Shown: piece after piece, positions 1 through 8,115 of the stretch | How positions within the stretch are numbered: the stretch's first letter is position 1 | Layout of the letters: the number at the start of each line of letters is the position of its first letter | Assembly (NCBI GenBank): GCA_021794275.1 | Contig: JAJYRD010000034.1 | Coordinates: forward strand, 1-33,623 | Direction of reading: 5' to 3' | Length of the DNA: 33,623 bases | From: Pseudomonadota bacterium | GTDB taxonomy: Bacteria; Pseudomonadota; Gammaproteobacteria; Acidiferrobacterales; Acidiferrobacteraceae | Made by a program: the position numbers and the translations under genes | Notes under the pieces: generated by a model | The model's database searches: none | Seen by the model: only the letters and a program-made list of their open reading frames with translations | What the model was told of the DNA's origin: nothing

Positions 1-877
1 GCGGACAAAAGGCATCGAGCCTTCCGGTCGCCCGATCATCGAAGCGCGCTCCCAGGGCGATCAAGAGGTCGGTCTCGCGCAGCACGGCGTGAGAGGCCCG
101 TGATCCGTGCATGCCCAACATGCCCAAGGACAAGGGGTGTCCCTTGGGGAGCGTACCAAGCGCCATCAAGGTCATGACCGCGGGCGCGTCCTGGGTCTCG
201 GCCAGGGTGCGGGCCTGCGGTGTGGCCTCGGCATGGACGAGCCCGCCGCCGAGATAGAGGAGCGGGCGCTTTGCGCAAGCGATGGCCTCCGCCGCCTCCC
301 GTAGCGCCGCGTCCGCCGGCGTGACCCGCACCGCCGCCCGCACCGGCCGTGGTCGCTCGCGCCCCGAAGACACGATCTCCGTCTGCACATCCTTCGGAAT
401 ATCGATCCAGACCGGCCCCGGGCGGCCCGACAAGGCCTCGCGAAAAGCGGTCGTGACGACACAGGCGAGGTCGTCTGCGCTTTCCACCATGGCCGTGAAT
501 TTGGTGACGACTTGTGCGAGCGCGCAGGTGTCCACCTCCTGGAAGGCGTCGGTGCCGAGCAGGACGCGCGGGACCTGCCCTGTGATCGCCACGAGCGGAA
601 TGGAATCGCGCATGGCATCGGCGACTGCGGTCAGAAGATTCGTGGCGCCAGGACCCGACGATGCGAGACACACGCCGACTCGACCGGTGGCACGCGCATA
701 GCCTTGAGCCAGGAAGCCCGCCGCCTGCTCGTGGCGGACCAGCACATGGCGGATCTGCGAAGATCGGGCCAGCGCATCGTAGATCGGAAGGACGGTCCCG
801 CCTGGGATGCCGGCCACGAGACGCACGCCGTGATGCTCAAGCAAGGTCACGAGCAGTTCGGCACCGGTGGTAGACAT
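1..877 (-). CDS. ilvB: Acetolactate synthase large subunit, N-terminal part (cut by window edge)
   Basis: Thiamine-diphosphate enzyme that condenses two pyruvates, or pyruvate and 2-oxobutyrate, at the first step of branched-chain amino acid synthesis. About 292 of the usual ~560 residues are visible; the C-terminal half lies beyond position 1. Seen directly: the N-terminal GIPGG loop (residues 23-27), the HEQAAGF segment whose Glu50 is the expected cofactor-activating glutamate, SSGPGATN, and ITGQVP followed by LLGTDAFQEVDT. Further on come LGMLGMHGS and RFDDRATGR, which are typical of acetohydroxyacid synthases rather than other members of the superfamily. The ATG at 877 has an AAGGAG ribosome site about eight bases upstream. 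The small regulatory subunit is not in the window. It is divergent from the DUF2249 gene across a 411-bp gap. Family assignment is firm; which paralogue (ilvB, ilvI or ilvG type) is not. Confidence 0.93.
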   Translation of the reverse strand, partial: MSTTGAELLVTLLEHHGVRLVAGIPGGTVLPIYDALARSSQIRHVLVRHEQAAGFLAQGYARATGRVGVCLASSGPGATNLLTAVADAMRDSIPLVAITGQVPRVLLGTDAFQEVDTCALAQVVTKFTAMVESADDLACVVTTAFREALSGRPGPVWIDIPKDVQTEIVSSGRERPRPVRAAVRVTPADAALREAAEAIACAKRPLLYLGGGLVHAEATPQARTLAETQDAPAVMTLMALGTLPKGHPLSLGMLGMHGSRASHAVLRETDLLIALGARFDDRATGRLDAFCP

Positions 878-929
878 ATTTCGACTCCTTGGGATGAGGC
901 CGGAGTCCGCCGAACGGGTGATGCGAGAT

Positions 930-955
930 ATCCGCCGGCGGATCTGCCGGCGGAT
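930..955. repeat. Palindrome plus partial second copy in the ilvB leader
   Basis: ATCCGCCGGCGGAT (930-943) is a perfect 14-bp palindrome. CCGGCGGAT recurs at 947-955, so ATCCGCCGG (930-938) can pair with either copy. This gives alternative hairpins about 55 bases upstream of the acetolactate synthase start. There is no U-run directly after it in the ilvB direction, so it does not look like a simple terminator. It could be an operator or an mRNA structure; the role is unknown. Confidence 0.5.
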
Positions 956-1172
956 TGAGAAGACTTTTTACAAAAGGTCGATCTGGCCGCCGGCGTTCGC
1001 TACGCGTACGACCAGTACCGCCCCGATGAAACGGTGGGCGAGTGCAGGACGAAGGCCAAGCGACCGGACGATCATGACTGTTCCTTTTCGTATGTGGGGC
1101 CATTCTGCGCCCGCGCAGGGCTTGGCACAAGAGGCCGGCCTCGAGAGGTCCCGAGAAAAGGCGCCGCTGCAC

Positions 1173-1190
1173 CCTTGACCGCCGTCAAGG
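1173..1190 (+). promoter_or_regulatory. Candidate FNR/DNR/FixK-type operator
   Basis: CCTTGACCGCCGTCAAGG is a perfect inverted repeat with 7-bp arms and a 4-bp spacer. Its core (1175-1188) matches the Crp/Fnr-family pattern TTGAY-N4-RTCAA exactly. A TATTAG -10-like element lies at 1214-1219. That puts the box centre about 42-45 bp upstream of the predicted start of transcription, the usual geometry of an activator overlapping the -35 region. It would drive the DUF2249 gene at 1289, a family often linked to nitric oxide or low-oxygen genes. The regulator itself is not in this window. Confidence 0.55.
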
Positions 1191-1288
1191 ATTTCCTGAC
1201 TTCAATGGTCAAGTATTAGGCCACGGACCACGCGCGCCTCTGACGCGCGGCGGCGGCCCTCATCACGACCGACTGGAGACTCACGCCC

Positions 1289-1567
1289 ATGACTCTTGCT
1301 CACAATCACCTTCGCGACGACCGTACCTATCCGTTCGATGCCCGCGGGGTCGCGAAACGCTTCCGCCACGCCGCCATCTTCGGCGCCCTGGACGCCCTGA
1401 CTCCCGGCGAGGCCATGGCGTTTCGCAATGACCACGATCCCATCCCCCTCCTGCAACAGATGGAACTGCGCTATGGCCACACCATCGCCATCGAGTACAT
1501 CGAGCGCAACGCCGCGGGCGTCCTCATACGCTTCACCCGAGTCGCCGCCGACGAGGCCCTTCGCTGA
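1289..1567 (+). CDS. DUF2249 domain protein
   Basis: Small soluble protein of 92 residues that is almost entirely one DUF2249 domain. The recognisable core is DARGVAKRFRHAAIFGAL, then LTPGEAMAFRNDHDPIPLL and the Tyr-Gly stretch that follows. The biochemical function of this family is not established. Homologues often sit beside haemerythrin-like, nitric oxide reductase or denitrification genes, and may bind a ligand or metal through the conserved FRNDHDP motif. The ATG at 1289 has a GGAG element about ten bases upstream. The gene is single, with a candidate Crp/Fnr-family operator just upstream, and converges with the ferritin-like gene across 33 bp. No membrane segment or signal peptide is seen. 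Confidence 0.85.
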   Translation: MTLAHNHLRDDRTYPFDARGVAKRFRHAAIFGALDALTPGEAMAFRNDHDPIPLLQQMELRYGHTIAIEYIERNAAGVLIRFTRVAADEALR

Positions 1568-1600
1568 CGCACTCGCCGCCTGAAAGCCGCTGGGGTCGGA

Positions 1601-2425
1601 CTAGACGATACGACGCACGCCCCCCACGATCAGGGGGACCATGGCCCTCTGAAAAGGCGGAGGCAAATCGAGCGGCTTTAACAACATCTTGACCGCCGAC
1701 TGAAAGGGGTAATGGACCCGCATCCAGGCACGTATGCGATCGCGAAAGGCGCGAAAATCCCCGCGGGTAAACACGCTCCCCGGCCTGTGTACGACACTCA
1801 CGTTCTTCACGGCCAGAAAGGCGTCCTCGCTGTCGACCTCAACGACCCGACGCCAGATCTCACGCGCCACGCGCCACCGCGAATGGGGATCGCGCCTTTG
1901 ATAGTCCCGATAGAAGCGATAAAAACCTTTGTAATGCCCGATCTCGTCGTCATGAATATGACCGGCCACGGTCGCGAGCACGGGCTCCGGGCTTGCCTCA
2001 CGCAGCATGGCGTAAAAACTCGAGGTTCCGGTCTCCACCACGCAACGGGCCGCCATCTCCAAGGCGCGTGTCGGCCCAAGAAGGGCGGTTTGACAATACG
2101 GTGCATAATCGTCCCGGAATCCATCAAACCCCCGCTGCCAGTCGAAATCCGGCCACACGGTCCGCACATACCGCTTTAGGGCCTCGCCATGTTGCATCTC
2201 CTCGGGCTCCCATTTATGCGCGAGCCATGCACACGCCTCCTCATCCCCGGCATAATAGTCGCCGAGATTCCGCGCATAGAGATCCGAGAGAATCTCGACG
2301 AAGGACGAGGCTGCCACGAGATAAAACCAATCGAGCTGATCTACGATCGCGCTCCGGTCGATCTTGTCGTAGGCGACATCATCCACTGACCATCGGGGCC
2401 CGCGGGGCCCTGGAATAGCCTGCAT
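1601..2425 (-). CDS. Ferritin-like diiron-fold protein
   Basis: Protein of 274 residues dominated by helices with carboxylate/histidine iron-ligand signatures. They are EEMQHG (around residues 75-80), VVETGTSSFYAM in the middle, and DDEIGHYKGF. The two E-x-x-H-like motifs and the separate Glu are what a four-helix diiron bundle needs, so iron binding with oxygenase, desaturase-like or oxygen-scavenging chemistry is possible. The exact reaction is unknown. The last ~70 residues are basic and aromatic and may contact membrane. I chose the ATG at 2425; a TTG six bases upstream sits four bases from a GGAG and is an alternative start. It is divergent from msrA and convergent with the DUF2249 gene, so it is probably a single-gene transcript. 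Confidence 0.75.
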   Translation of the reverse strand: MQAIPGPRGPRWSVDDVAYDKIDRSAIVDQLDWFYLVAASSFVEILSDLYARNLGDYYAGDEEACAWLAHKWEPEEMQHGEALKRYVRTVWPDFDWQRGFDGFRDDYAPYCQTALLGPTRALEMAARCVVETGTSSFYAMLREASPEPVLATVAGHIHDDEIGHYKGFYRFYRDYQRRDPHSRWRVAREIWRRVVEVDSEDAFLAVKNVSVVHRPGSVFTRGDFRAFRDRIRAWMRVHYPFQSAVKMLLKPLDLPPPFQRAMVPLIVGGVRRIV

Positions 2426-2647
2426 GTTCAAAGAACTCCGCTGGGGCCTGCGGCGCCCGCATGAAAGACGGGGCCACAGGACGATGCCCGCGGGTCCTGG
2501 GCCGTAGCGACCGATGGGCCTCGCGGTTTATTGGCGTTAGTATAAAAAATATCCCAAGGGTCGACCAGCCGACATTCAGCCCATAACTCACGGCGACGGG
2601 CACACCGTGACCCTTCCCTCGGACGACATGATAAGGAGAACAAGGAC

Positions 2648-3250
2648 ATGACCGAACCCCACATGGCCACCCCCGAAAACACCACAGCCGAGACCCTGGC
2701 GGAGATCGAGACCGCCATCCTGGCCGGCGGCTGCTTTTGGTGCGTGGAGGCCGTCTTTCGGGAACTCGACGGCGTCGTGAGAGTAGAATCCGGCTACTGC
2801 GGGGGAACGCGCGAGACTGCGGACTATCGGCGGGTCTGCACGGGACGCACCGATCACGCGGAGGCCGTGCGTATCTCCTTTGACCCGCGACATGTAAGCT
2901 ATGAAGACCTGCTCAAGGTCTTCTTCTCGGTGGCACATGATCCGACCCAAAAGGATAGACAGGGCAACGATCGCGGGCGCCAATATCGCTCCGCCATCTT
3001 CTATGTCGATGAAAAACAAAGAGCCGCCGCCGTGGCCGCCATCGAGCGCCTGACACGCGACCAATTCTACAAGGATCCGATCGTGACCGAGGTGGTGCCA
3101 GAAAACTCCTTCTATCCGGCTGAGAGCTACCATAACAACTACGCCGCCTGCCACCCGTCGCAGCCCTATATCGCCCATGTGGCCGCCCCTAAAGTGGAGA
3201 AGCTGCGTCGCTATTTCAAGCACATGCTGCGCCACGAGCCCTTACCCTGA
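2648..3250 (+). CDS. msrA: Peptide methionine sulfoxide reductase A
   Basis: Reduces the S epimer of methionine sulfoxide in proteins. The catalytic GCFWC motif is at residues 28-32, with Cys29 the nucleophile. The family stretches ESGYCGG, DPTQKDRQGNDRGRQYRS and the C-terminal YHNNYAACHPSQPY are all visible, the last with a candidate resolving cysteine. There is no signal peptide, so it is cytoplasmic. At 200 residues it is normal length. An AAGGAG lies about nine bases before the ATG. The gene is followed after only 10 bp by msrB, so the two opposite stereospecificities are probably expressed from one transcript. The 220-bp upstream gap contains an AT-rich patch at about 2536-2553 that could hold the promoter. 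Confidence 0.96.
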   Translation: MTEPHMATPENTTAETLAEIETAILAGGCFWCVEAVFRELDGVVRVESGYCGGTRETADYRRVCTGRTDHAEAVRISFDPRHVSYEDLLKVFFSVAHDPTQKDRQGNDRGRQYRSAIFYVDEKQRAAAVAAIERLTRDQFYKDPIVTEVVPENSFYPAESYHNNYAACHPSQPYIAHVAAPKVEKLRRYFKHMLRHEPLP

Positions 3251-3260
3251 GCCTGCTGCC

Positions 3261-3734
3261 ATGAGCCATGACAAATCCAAGCGCTATTCGGCCTCCGGCT
3301 ACGACCTCTCGCCGCTGCCATCAATTGTCTACGAGCGACGCGTCAAAGACCTGACCCCGGAGGAGCGCCGCGTCCTGCTCGCCTCGGGCACCGAGACCCC
3401 CTTCTGCGGGGGGCTGCTGGACGAGCACAGCGGGGGGACCTTCGTCTGCCGGCTCTGCGCCCTGCCGCTCTTTCAGTCAGACGCAAAATTCGACTCGGGC
3501 ACCGGGTGGCCGAGCTTCAGCCGTCCTTTCGATCCCGAACACATCACACGCAGCGAGGATACAAGCCACGGCATGAGCCGCGTGGAGATCCGTTGCGCGC
3601 GCTGCGCAGGGCACCTCGGGCATGTGTTTCCCGACGGGCCCGCGCCTACGGGCGAGCGCTACTGCGTGAATTCGGTCTCGCTGCGCTTTTTCCCTGGGAT
3701 CGGCGGCGCGACCACGGAAGACGCGGATGCATAG
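3261..3734 (+). CDS. msrB: Peptide methionine sulfoxide reductase B
   Basis: Reduces the R epimer of methionine sulfoxide and complements MsrA. The protein has 157 residues from the ATG at 3261. The reading frame continues upstream into msrA, but the alignable SelR domain begins only near residue 28, so the later ATG is the sensible start. Zinc ligands are two CxxC pairs, Cys63/Cys66 and Cys112/Cys115. The catalytic cysteine is Cys135 in RYCVNSVSLRF. The conserved GTGWPSF segment is present. It sits 10 bp after msrA with no separate promoter visible. The following 113 bp before the molybdenum hydroxylase operon shows nothing I can name. Confidence 0.96.
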   Translation: MSHDKSKRYSASGYDLSPLPSIVYERRVKDLTPEERRVLLASGTETPFCGGLLDEHSGGTFVCRLCALPLFQSDAKFDSGTGWPSFSRPFDPEHITRSEDTSHGMSRVEIRCARCAGHLGHVFPDGPAPTGERYCVNSVSLRFFPGIGGATTEDADA

Positions 3735-3847
3735 CTGCGCGGGCCCCTCACCGCCCGAACCCAGGACGCGAGCGGCGGGCCCGAAGGTCTCTAGGTCCAG
3801 TTCGCCTGGGCCCCTACACTTAAAGCCTTGCCACACGGGGCAGCGCC

Positions 3848-4315
3848 ATGCGAATGGTCATCAATGGTATCGACAGAGAGGTGCGCTCATCTCCGGACAC
3901 GCCCTTGCTCTGGGTGATCCGCGATGAATGGGGACTTACCGGCACGAAATACGGTTGCGGTATCGGCGTCTGCGGCGCCTGCACGGTCCACCTCGATGCA
4001 GCACCCATCCGCTCCTGTGCCGTGCCCATTGGGTCTTTGGCCGGCCGCCGCGTCACCACCATAGAAGGCCTGTCGCCCGACGGCCAGCATCCCGTCCAAA
4101 AGGCGTGGGTCGCGGAAGACGTCCCGCAGTGCGGCTACTGTCAGTCGGGACAGATCATGAGCGCAGCTGCGCTCCTCGCGCGCCGCCCGCATCCGACCAA
4201 TCGCGACATCGACACAGCCATGTCGGGTAATCTGTGTCGCTGTGGGACCTATGCGCGCATCCGGCGCGCCATCCGTCGCGCGGGCAAGGATGCCCATGAT
4301 CCTCAACCGTCGTGA
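3848..4315 (+). CDS. iorA: (2Fe-2S) subunit of xanthine dehydrogenase-family oxidoreductase
   Basis: Small electron-transfer subunit of a molybdenum hydroxylase of the isoquinoline 1-oxidoreductase/aldehyde oxidase type. The N-terminal plant-ferredoxin-like cluster is ligated by Cys37, Cys42, Cys45 and Cys57. The C-terminal helical-domain cluster is ligated by Cys95, Cys98, Cys130 and Cys132 (CGYCQSGQ and CRCGTY). The length of 155 residues is typical. It has no signal peptide; in this family the small subunit can be carried through the Tat system by its partner. Its 3' end overlaps the large-subunit gene, so the two are translationally coupled. No FAD subunit is encoded beside it, which fits the two-subunit Ior type that donates electrons to the respiratory chain. 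The in vivo substrate cannot be told from sequence. Confidence 0.92.
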   Translation: MRMVINGIDREVRSSPDTPLLWVIRDEWGLTGTKYGCGIGVCGACTVHLDAAPIRSCAVPIGSLAGRRVTTIEGLSPDGQHPVQKAWVAEDVPQCGYCQSGQIMSAAALLARRPHPTNRDIDTAMSGNLCRCGTYARIRRAIRRAGKDAHDPQPS

Positions 4316-6434
4316 CTTTTTCAAAGTCGTGGCGTCCAGCGCAGGCCTCGTGCTCGCGCTTGACACCCGCACAGCAGGCGTCAACAAAGGCTCGCGCGCC
4401 AAAGGGGCGGATGTCCGAACCTTTGCGCCGAACGCCTGGGTACGCATCGGATCGAACGATGAGATCGTCATCATCGTCGACAAATCGGAAATGGGGCAGG
4501 GCGTCCTCACCGCATTACCCATGCTGGTCGCCGAGGAGTTGGAGGCCGACTGGGACCGGCTACGGGTCGAACAAGCCCCCACAGCCTCGGTCTACATAAA
4601 CCCCGCGCTCGGCGCTGAAGCCACCGGCGGCAGTTCCAGCGTGCGCTCAAGCTATCTGCCGCTACGGACGGCGGGCGCCGCCGCGCGCCTCATGCTGCTC
4701 GAGGCGGCGCACCGTCTTACCGGTGTGGCACACACGAGGCTGCGCGCGGAGCGCGGCGCGGTCTTGCTGCCAGACGGCCAACGGTTCCTCTACGGTGCAC
4801 TCGCCCAGGCTGCCGCACAGCTGCCCGTGCCCCGCGATGTACGCCTTAAGTCACCGCGACATTTTCATATCATAGGCAAGCCGCTGCCGCGCCTCGACAC
4901 GCCGGAGAAGACCACGGGAAGCGCGGTATTCGGGATCGACGTGCAAAAACCAGGTCTTCTGATCGGCGTCGTACGCCGGTCCGCCGTGCTTGGCGGCCGC
5001 CTCCGCGATTACGACGAGCGCGCGGCACGAGCGATGGCGGGTGTCGTGCGCATCACCCGGGTGGATGGCGGACTCGGCGTGATTGCGGTCGACACCTGGA
5101 CTGCCTGGAAGGCTCTCGATGCGATTCCCCTCCGCTGGGAAGAGGGAGACGGTGCTCGTGCATCGACACGCGCTATCCGCGAAGAGTATCGCCAAGCGGC
5201 CGCTACCGAGGGCGCGATCGCCGAGCGCCGTGGCGACGCCCGCGCCGCCATCCTGCGCGCGCCGCGCGTCATCGAGGCGAATTACGAGATCCCATTCGCT
5301 GCCCACGCGCCGCTCGAGCCCATGAACTGCACGGCGCATCTGCATGATGGCGTGTGTGAAATCTGGGCACCCACACAGGCACAGACCGGCGCGCAGGAGA
5401 CCGCAGCGCATTTGACGGGCCTGCCGCTCGATCGCGTCGTGGTCCATACCACGCTGCTTGGGGGCGGCTTTGGCCGGCGGCTCGAACACGACTTCGTGGC
5501 CGACGCCGTAACCCTCGCCCGCACGGTGCCAAACCCGGTGAAAGTGGTATGGTCGCGCGAGGAAGACATGACTCACGACTTCTATCGCCCCTACAGCTAC
5601 CACAAGGTCCAAGGCGCGCTCGACCCCCGGGGCACGCCGATCGCTTGGAGGCAGACCATCGTTGCCGCCTCGCTCATGCGCACGCGCGACCCTGCAGCCG
5701 TAAAAAACGGCGTCGACCCGACAGCCGTGGGTGGCGCCGTCGACATGCCCTATGACATCCCCAATATCGAGATCGGTTACGTGGAGCGCGACACCAAGGT
5801 TCCGGTCGGGTTCTGGCGCTCGGTCGCTGATTCGTATACCGCCTTCGTAAAGGAATCCTTCGTTGATGAGCTCGCCCACGCCGCAAGCCGCGATCCGCTC
5901 GTGCTGCGACGTGATCTCCTCGCATCGGATCTGGATCAGCGGCGCGTGCTGTGGGCTGCGGCGCGCGCCATTGGCTGGGGCCGGCGACGACCCCCCGGAT
6001 GTGGCCTTGGGGTCGCCGTCCATAAGTCTTTCGGCACTAGCATGGCGCAGGCCGCTTCCGTCAGGATACGCTCGGGACAACTCCACATCGACCGCCTCGT
6101 GTGCGTCTGCGACTGCGGACTCGTCGTCAATCCAAACATCGCGCGCGCCCAGATCGAGGGGGCTATTGCGTTCGCTTTGCAGGCGGCCTTGAAGGGACCC
6201 ATAACCGTGGAAGACGGCCGCATTCAACAACGGAATTTCGACAATTATCAGCTCTTACGGATAGACGAGATGCCGCGCATAGATATCCGCCTGCTGAAAA
6301 ACGCTCGTGCTCCACAGGGCTTGGGCGAACCCGCCGTCCCGCCCGTGGCGCCAGCGCTCGCCAACGCGATATTCGCGGCGAGCGGGATCCGCGTGCGCGA
6401 ACTCCCCTTTCCAGCGGTGCTAGATCATGCTTGA
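4296..6434 (+). CDS. iorB: Molybdopterin-binding large subunit, Tat-exported (IorB type)
   Basis: Catalytic subunit, about 712 residues, that hydroxylates an aldehyde or N-heterocycle at a molybdenum centre. The N-terminus [19 protein letters not shown] is a twin-arginine signal, so the complex should act in the periplasm. Recognisable cofactor segments are [42 protein letters not shown] and near the C-terminus [13 protein letters not shown]. The glutamate of that last motif matches the catalytic base of the family. I chose the ATG at 4296 because AAGGA lies five bases before it; an in-frame ATG at 4290 is an alternative. It overlaps the iron-sulfur subunit gene by 20 bp and xdhC by 8 bp, making one operon with its maturation factors. 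Confidence 0.9.
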   Translation: MILNRRDFFKVVASSAGLVLALDTRTAGVNKGSRAKGADVRTFAPNAWVRIGSNDEIVIIVDKSEMGQGVLTALPMLVAEELEADWDRLRVEQAPTASVYINPALGAEATGGSSSVRSSYLPLRTAGAAARLMLLEAAHRLTGVAHTRLRAERGAVLLPDGQRFLYGALAQAAAQLPVPRDVRLKSPRHFHIIGKPLPRLDTPEKTTGSAVFGIDVQKPGLLIGVVRRSAVLGGRLRDYDERAARAMAGVVRITRVDGGLGVIAVDTWTAWKALDAIPLRWEEGDGARASTRAIREEYRQAAATEGAIAERRGDARAAILRAPRVIEANYEIPFAAHAPLEPMNCTAHLHDGVCEIWAPTQAQTGAQETAAHLTGLPLDRVVVHTTLLGGGFGRRLEHDFVADAVTLARTVPNPVKVVWSREEDMTHDFYRPYSYHKVQGALDPRGTPIAWRQTIVAASLMRTRDPAAVKNGVDPTAVGGAVDMPYDIPNIEIGYVERDTKVPVGFWRSVADSYTAFVKESFVDELAHAASRDPLVLRRDLLASDLDQRRVLWAAARAIGWGRRRPPGCGLGVAVHKSFGTSMAQAASVRIRSGQLHIDRLVCVCDCGLVVNPNIARAQIEGAIAFALQAALKGPITVEDGRIQQRNFDNYQLLRIDEMPRIDIRLLKNARAPQGLGEPAVPPVAPALANAIFAASGIRVRELPFPAVLDHA

Positions 6435-7449
6435 GAATACCGCCCGCGGTGATCTCGTTGTTCTCGACACCCTCTGCGGTTGGCGCACGCAGGGCCTTGG
6501 CGTCACGCTTGCGACCATCGTCCACACCTACGGCTCGGCCCCGCACGAGATCGGGGCCCTGTACGCGATCAATGCGCAAGGCGACGAGGTGGGCGCCCTC
6601 GCCGGTACCTGTCTTGGGGCATGGATCAAGGATCGCATGCAAGGCGCCCGAGGGTTACGGCCACGCATCGAGACCGTAAGCGGCACCGACGAAATCTTTC
6701 TGCCCTGTGGCGGCCGCGTGGTATTTTTGGTGGAAAACAACCTAGGCCCCAGCCACCTCCGCGAGTGGCGATCCGCTCTGGCCGCGCGCAAGAGCCTTTA
6801 CCGCATTGTCGATGCGGTGAGTGGCGAATACGCGCTGATACCCACGCCATCGGGCGCGCGCTCCAAATGGACAGGCCGCTTCTGGCTCGGCGCTTATGGC
6901 GCCACGTGGCGCCTGCTTCTCGTGGGGGGCGGGGCCGTGAGCACCGAGCTTGCGCTCATGGCTCGGTCCCTCGATTTTGCGATTACAGTCAGCGAGCCAC
7001 GCGGGGAGTTGCGCGCCGCCTTCCCGCCTGGCCTCGCCACGGTGACCGAGGCCATGCCCGACGACGCGGTGGCATCCATGCCGCCCGACTGCAGGACCGC
7101 GGTCCTGGCACTCGCCCACGACCCTCGTCTCGACGATCTGGCCCTATGGGAGGCGGCACCGAGCGCGGCCTTTTATGTGGGAGCCCTTGGATCGGCGGCC
7201 ACCCACGCTAAACGCCGCGCGCGGCTCCTGGGGCTTGGTGTCGATCCCGCGGCTGTGGCCCGGATCAGAGGGCCGGCGGGCATTCCTATCAATAGCCACA
7301 CGCCGCCTGAGATCGCCGTGTCCATTGCCGCGGCGCTCGTGGCTGAAAGGCGGCGCGCGCCGCTTCTAGCGCCACACTGTTTCCCAGACCCTATAGACAA
7401 CGAGGTACTTTTGCATGATCACAGGATTGTTGTTGGCGGCGGGGCGTAG
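6427..7449 (+). CDS. xdhC: XdhC/CoxI-family maturation factor
   Basis: Protein of 340 residues that in this family binds molybdenum cofactor, promotes its sulfuration and inserts it into the hydroxylase large subunit. The N-terminal XdhC_CoxI domain includes GSAPHEIGALYAI and the LAGTCLG segment, where the conserved cysteine of the family sits. From about residue 160 there is a Rossmann domain with LLVGGGAVSTELAL and later YVGALGS, the XdhC C-terminal domain. The start overlaps iorB by 8 bp and the end overlaps the MocA-like gene by 35 bp, so production is coupled to the target enzyme. Cytoplasmic, no signal peptide. The 35-bp overlap is longer than usual but both proteins look complete. Confidence 0.9.
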   Translation: MLENTARGDLVVLDTLCGWRTQGLGVTLATIVHTYGSAPHEIGALYAINAQGDEVGALAGTCLGAWIKDRMQGARGLRPRIETVSGTDEIFLPCGGRVVFLVENNLGPSHLREWRSALAARKSLYRIVDAVSGEYALIPTPSGARSKWTGRFWLGAYGATWRLLLVGGGAVSTELALMARSLDFAITVSEPRGELRAAFPPGLATVTEAMPDDAVASMPPDCRTAVLALAHDPRLDDLALWEAAPSAAFYVGALGSAATHAKRRARLLGLGVDPAAVARIRGPAGIPINSHTPPEIAVSIAAALVAERRRAPLLAPHCFPDPIDNEVLLHDHRIVVGGGA

Positions 7450-8023
7450 CCGGCGTTTTGGATCCCCCAAACTTCTCCACCCCTTGAGCGATGGGGTTGC
7501 GCTGGCCGTGCATAGCGCGCGCTCCCTACGCTCCGCCGTCGACCGCGCCGTGGCTGTGATAAAACCTGATGATCTCACGCTGGCAGCCCAACTGCGGCAG
7601 GCAGGTTTTGAGATCGTGTACTGCCCCGACACGCACAACGGCCAGGGTGCGTCGCTTGCCTTCGCCGTACGCGTGACCGGCGGATCGACGGGCTGGCTCG
7701 TGGGGCTCGCGGACATGCCGTACATAAGACCGGAGACCGCGCAAGGAGTGGCCGCCAAACTCCGTGAAGGGGCCATCATCGCGGCGCCATATTTCCATGG
7801 TCATCGCGGCCATCCAGTGGGGTTCGGCAGGGCGCTTGGACCCCAACTAGGCGCCTTGACGGGCGATGCCGGGGCGCTTGCACTGATCAAGGCGCACCGC
7901 CATCTGGTGGTCAAGGTCCCCTGCCTGGACTCAGGCGTCCTCGAAGACATCGACACGCCTGACGATCTGCACTACGCCGCTGGCGGGCGGGGCTTCGACC
8001 CGACGGACGAGGCCGCCCCTTAA
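7415..8023 (+). CDS. mocA: Molybdenum cofactor cytidylyltransferase-like NTP transferase
   Basis: MobA-like nucleotidyltransferase of 202 residues. In this context it most likely adds CMP to molybdopterin, giving the MCD cofactor used by xanthine dehydrogenase-family enzymes. The nucleotide-binding signature LLAAGRSRRFGSPK is at residues 5-18. The metal-binding GLADMPYI follows mid-protein, and GHRGHPVGFGR and VLEDIDTPDDL are the family's late motifs. It lies last in the iorA-iorB-xdhC-mocA block, overlapping xdhC by 35 bp. A GMP-transferring MobA role is possible but less likely because the neighbouring hydroxylase is of the MCD type. Confidence 0.87.
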   Translation: MITGLLLAAGRSRRFGSPKLLHPLSDGVALAVHSARSLRSAVDRAVAVIKPDDLTLAAQLRQAGFEIVYCPDTHNGQGASLAFAVRVTGGSTGWLVGLADMPYIRPETAQGVAAKLREGAIIAAPYFHGHRGHPVGFGRALGPQLGALTGDAGALALIKAHRHLVVKVPCLDSGVLEDIDTPDDLHYAAGGRGFDPTDEAAP

Positions 8024-8115
8024 GGTCCGCCATCCGGCTTTGTATGCTGCTGCGCGGGCTGTCAACAACGCTATAGTCCTGGACCATGAAAGGCAGCGGA
8101 CAAGGAGGGCCGGTT

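Larger units (their letters stand above)
878..1288. other. Divergent intergenic region, 411 bp
   Basis: Gene-free stretch between the acetolactate synthase gene (left) and the DUF2249 gene (right). It holds the palindromic repeat at 930-955, the FNR-like box at 1173-1190, a possible -10 element TATTAG at 1214-1219, and a short GCGCG/CGCGC inverted repeat near 1239-1255. Reading frames that cross it have no branched-chain-residue run and no convincing ribosome site. I see no coding gene or RNA gene here. Confidence 0.6.

Noticed and set aside
837..1172. Possible leader peptide or gene upstream of acetolactate synthase on the minus strand
   Set aside because: The frame overlaps the real start, has no run of Ile, Leu or Val codons for attenuation, and no ribosome site.
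4851..6230. Long open frame of 459 codons on the minus strand
   Set aside because: It is exactly antisense to the iorB gene, whose domains and active-site motifs are clear. High GC content lengthens antisense frames, and there is no ribosome site or recognisable motif in it.
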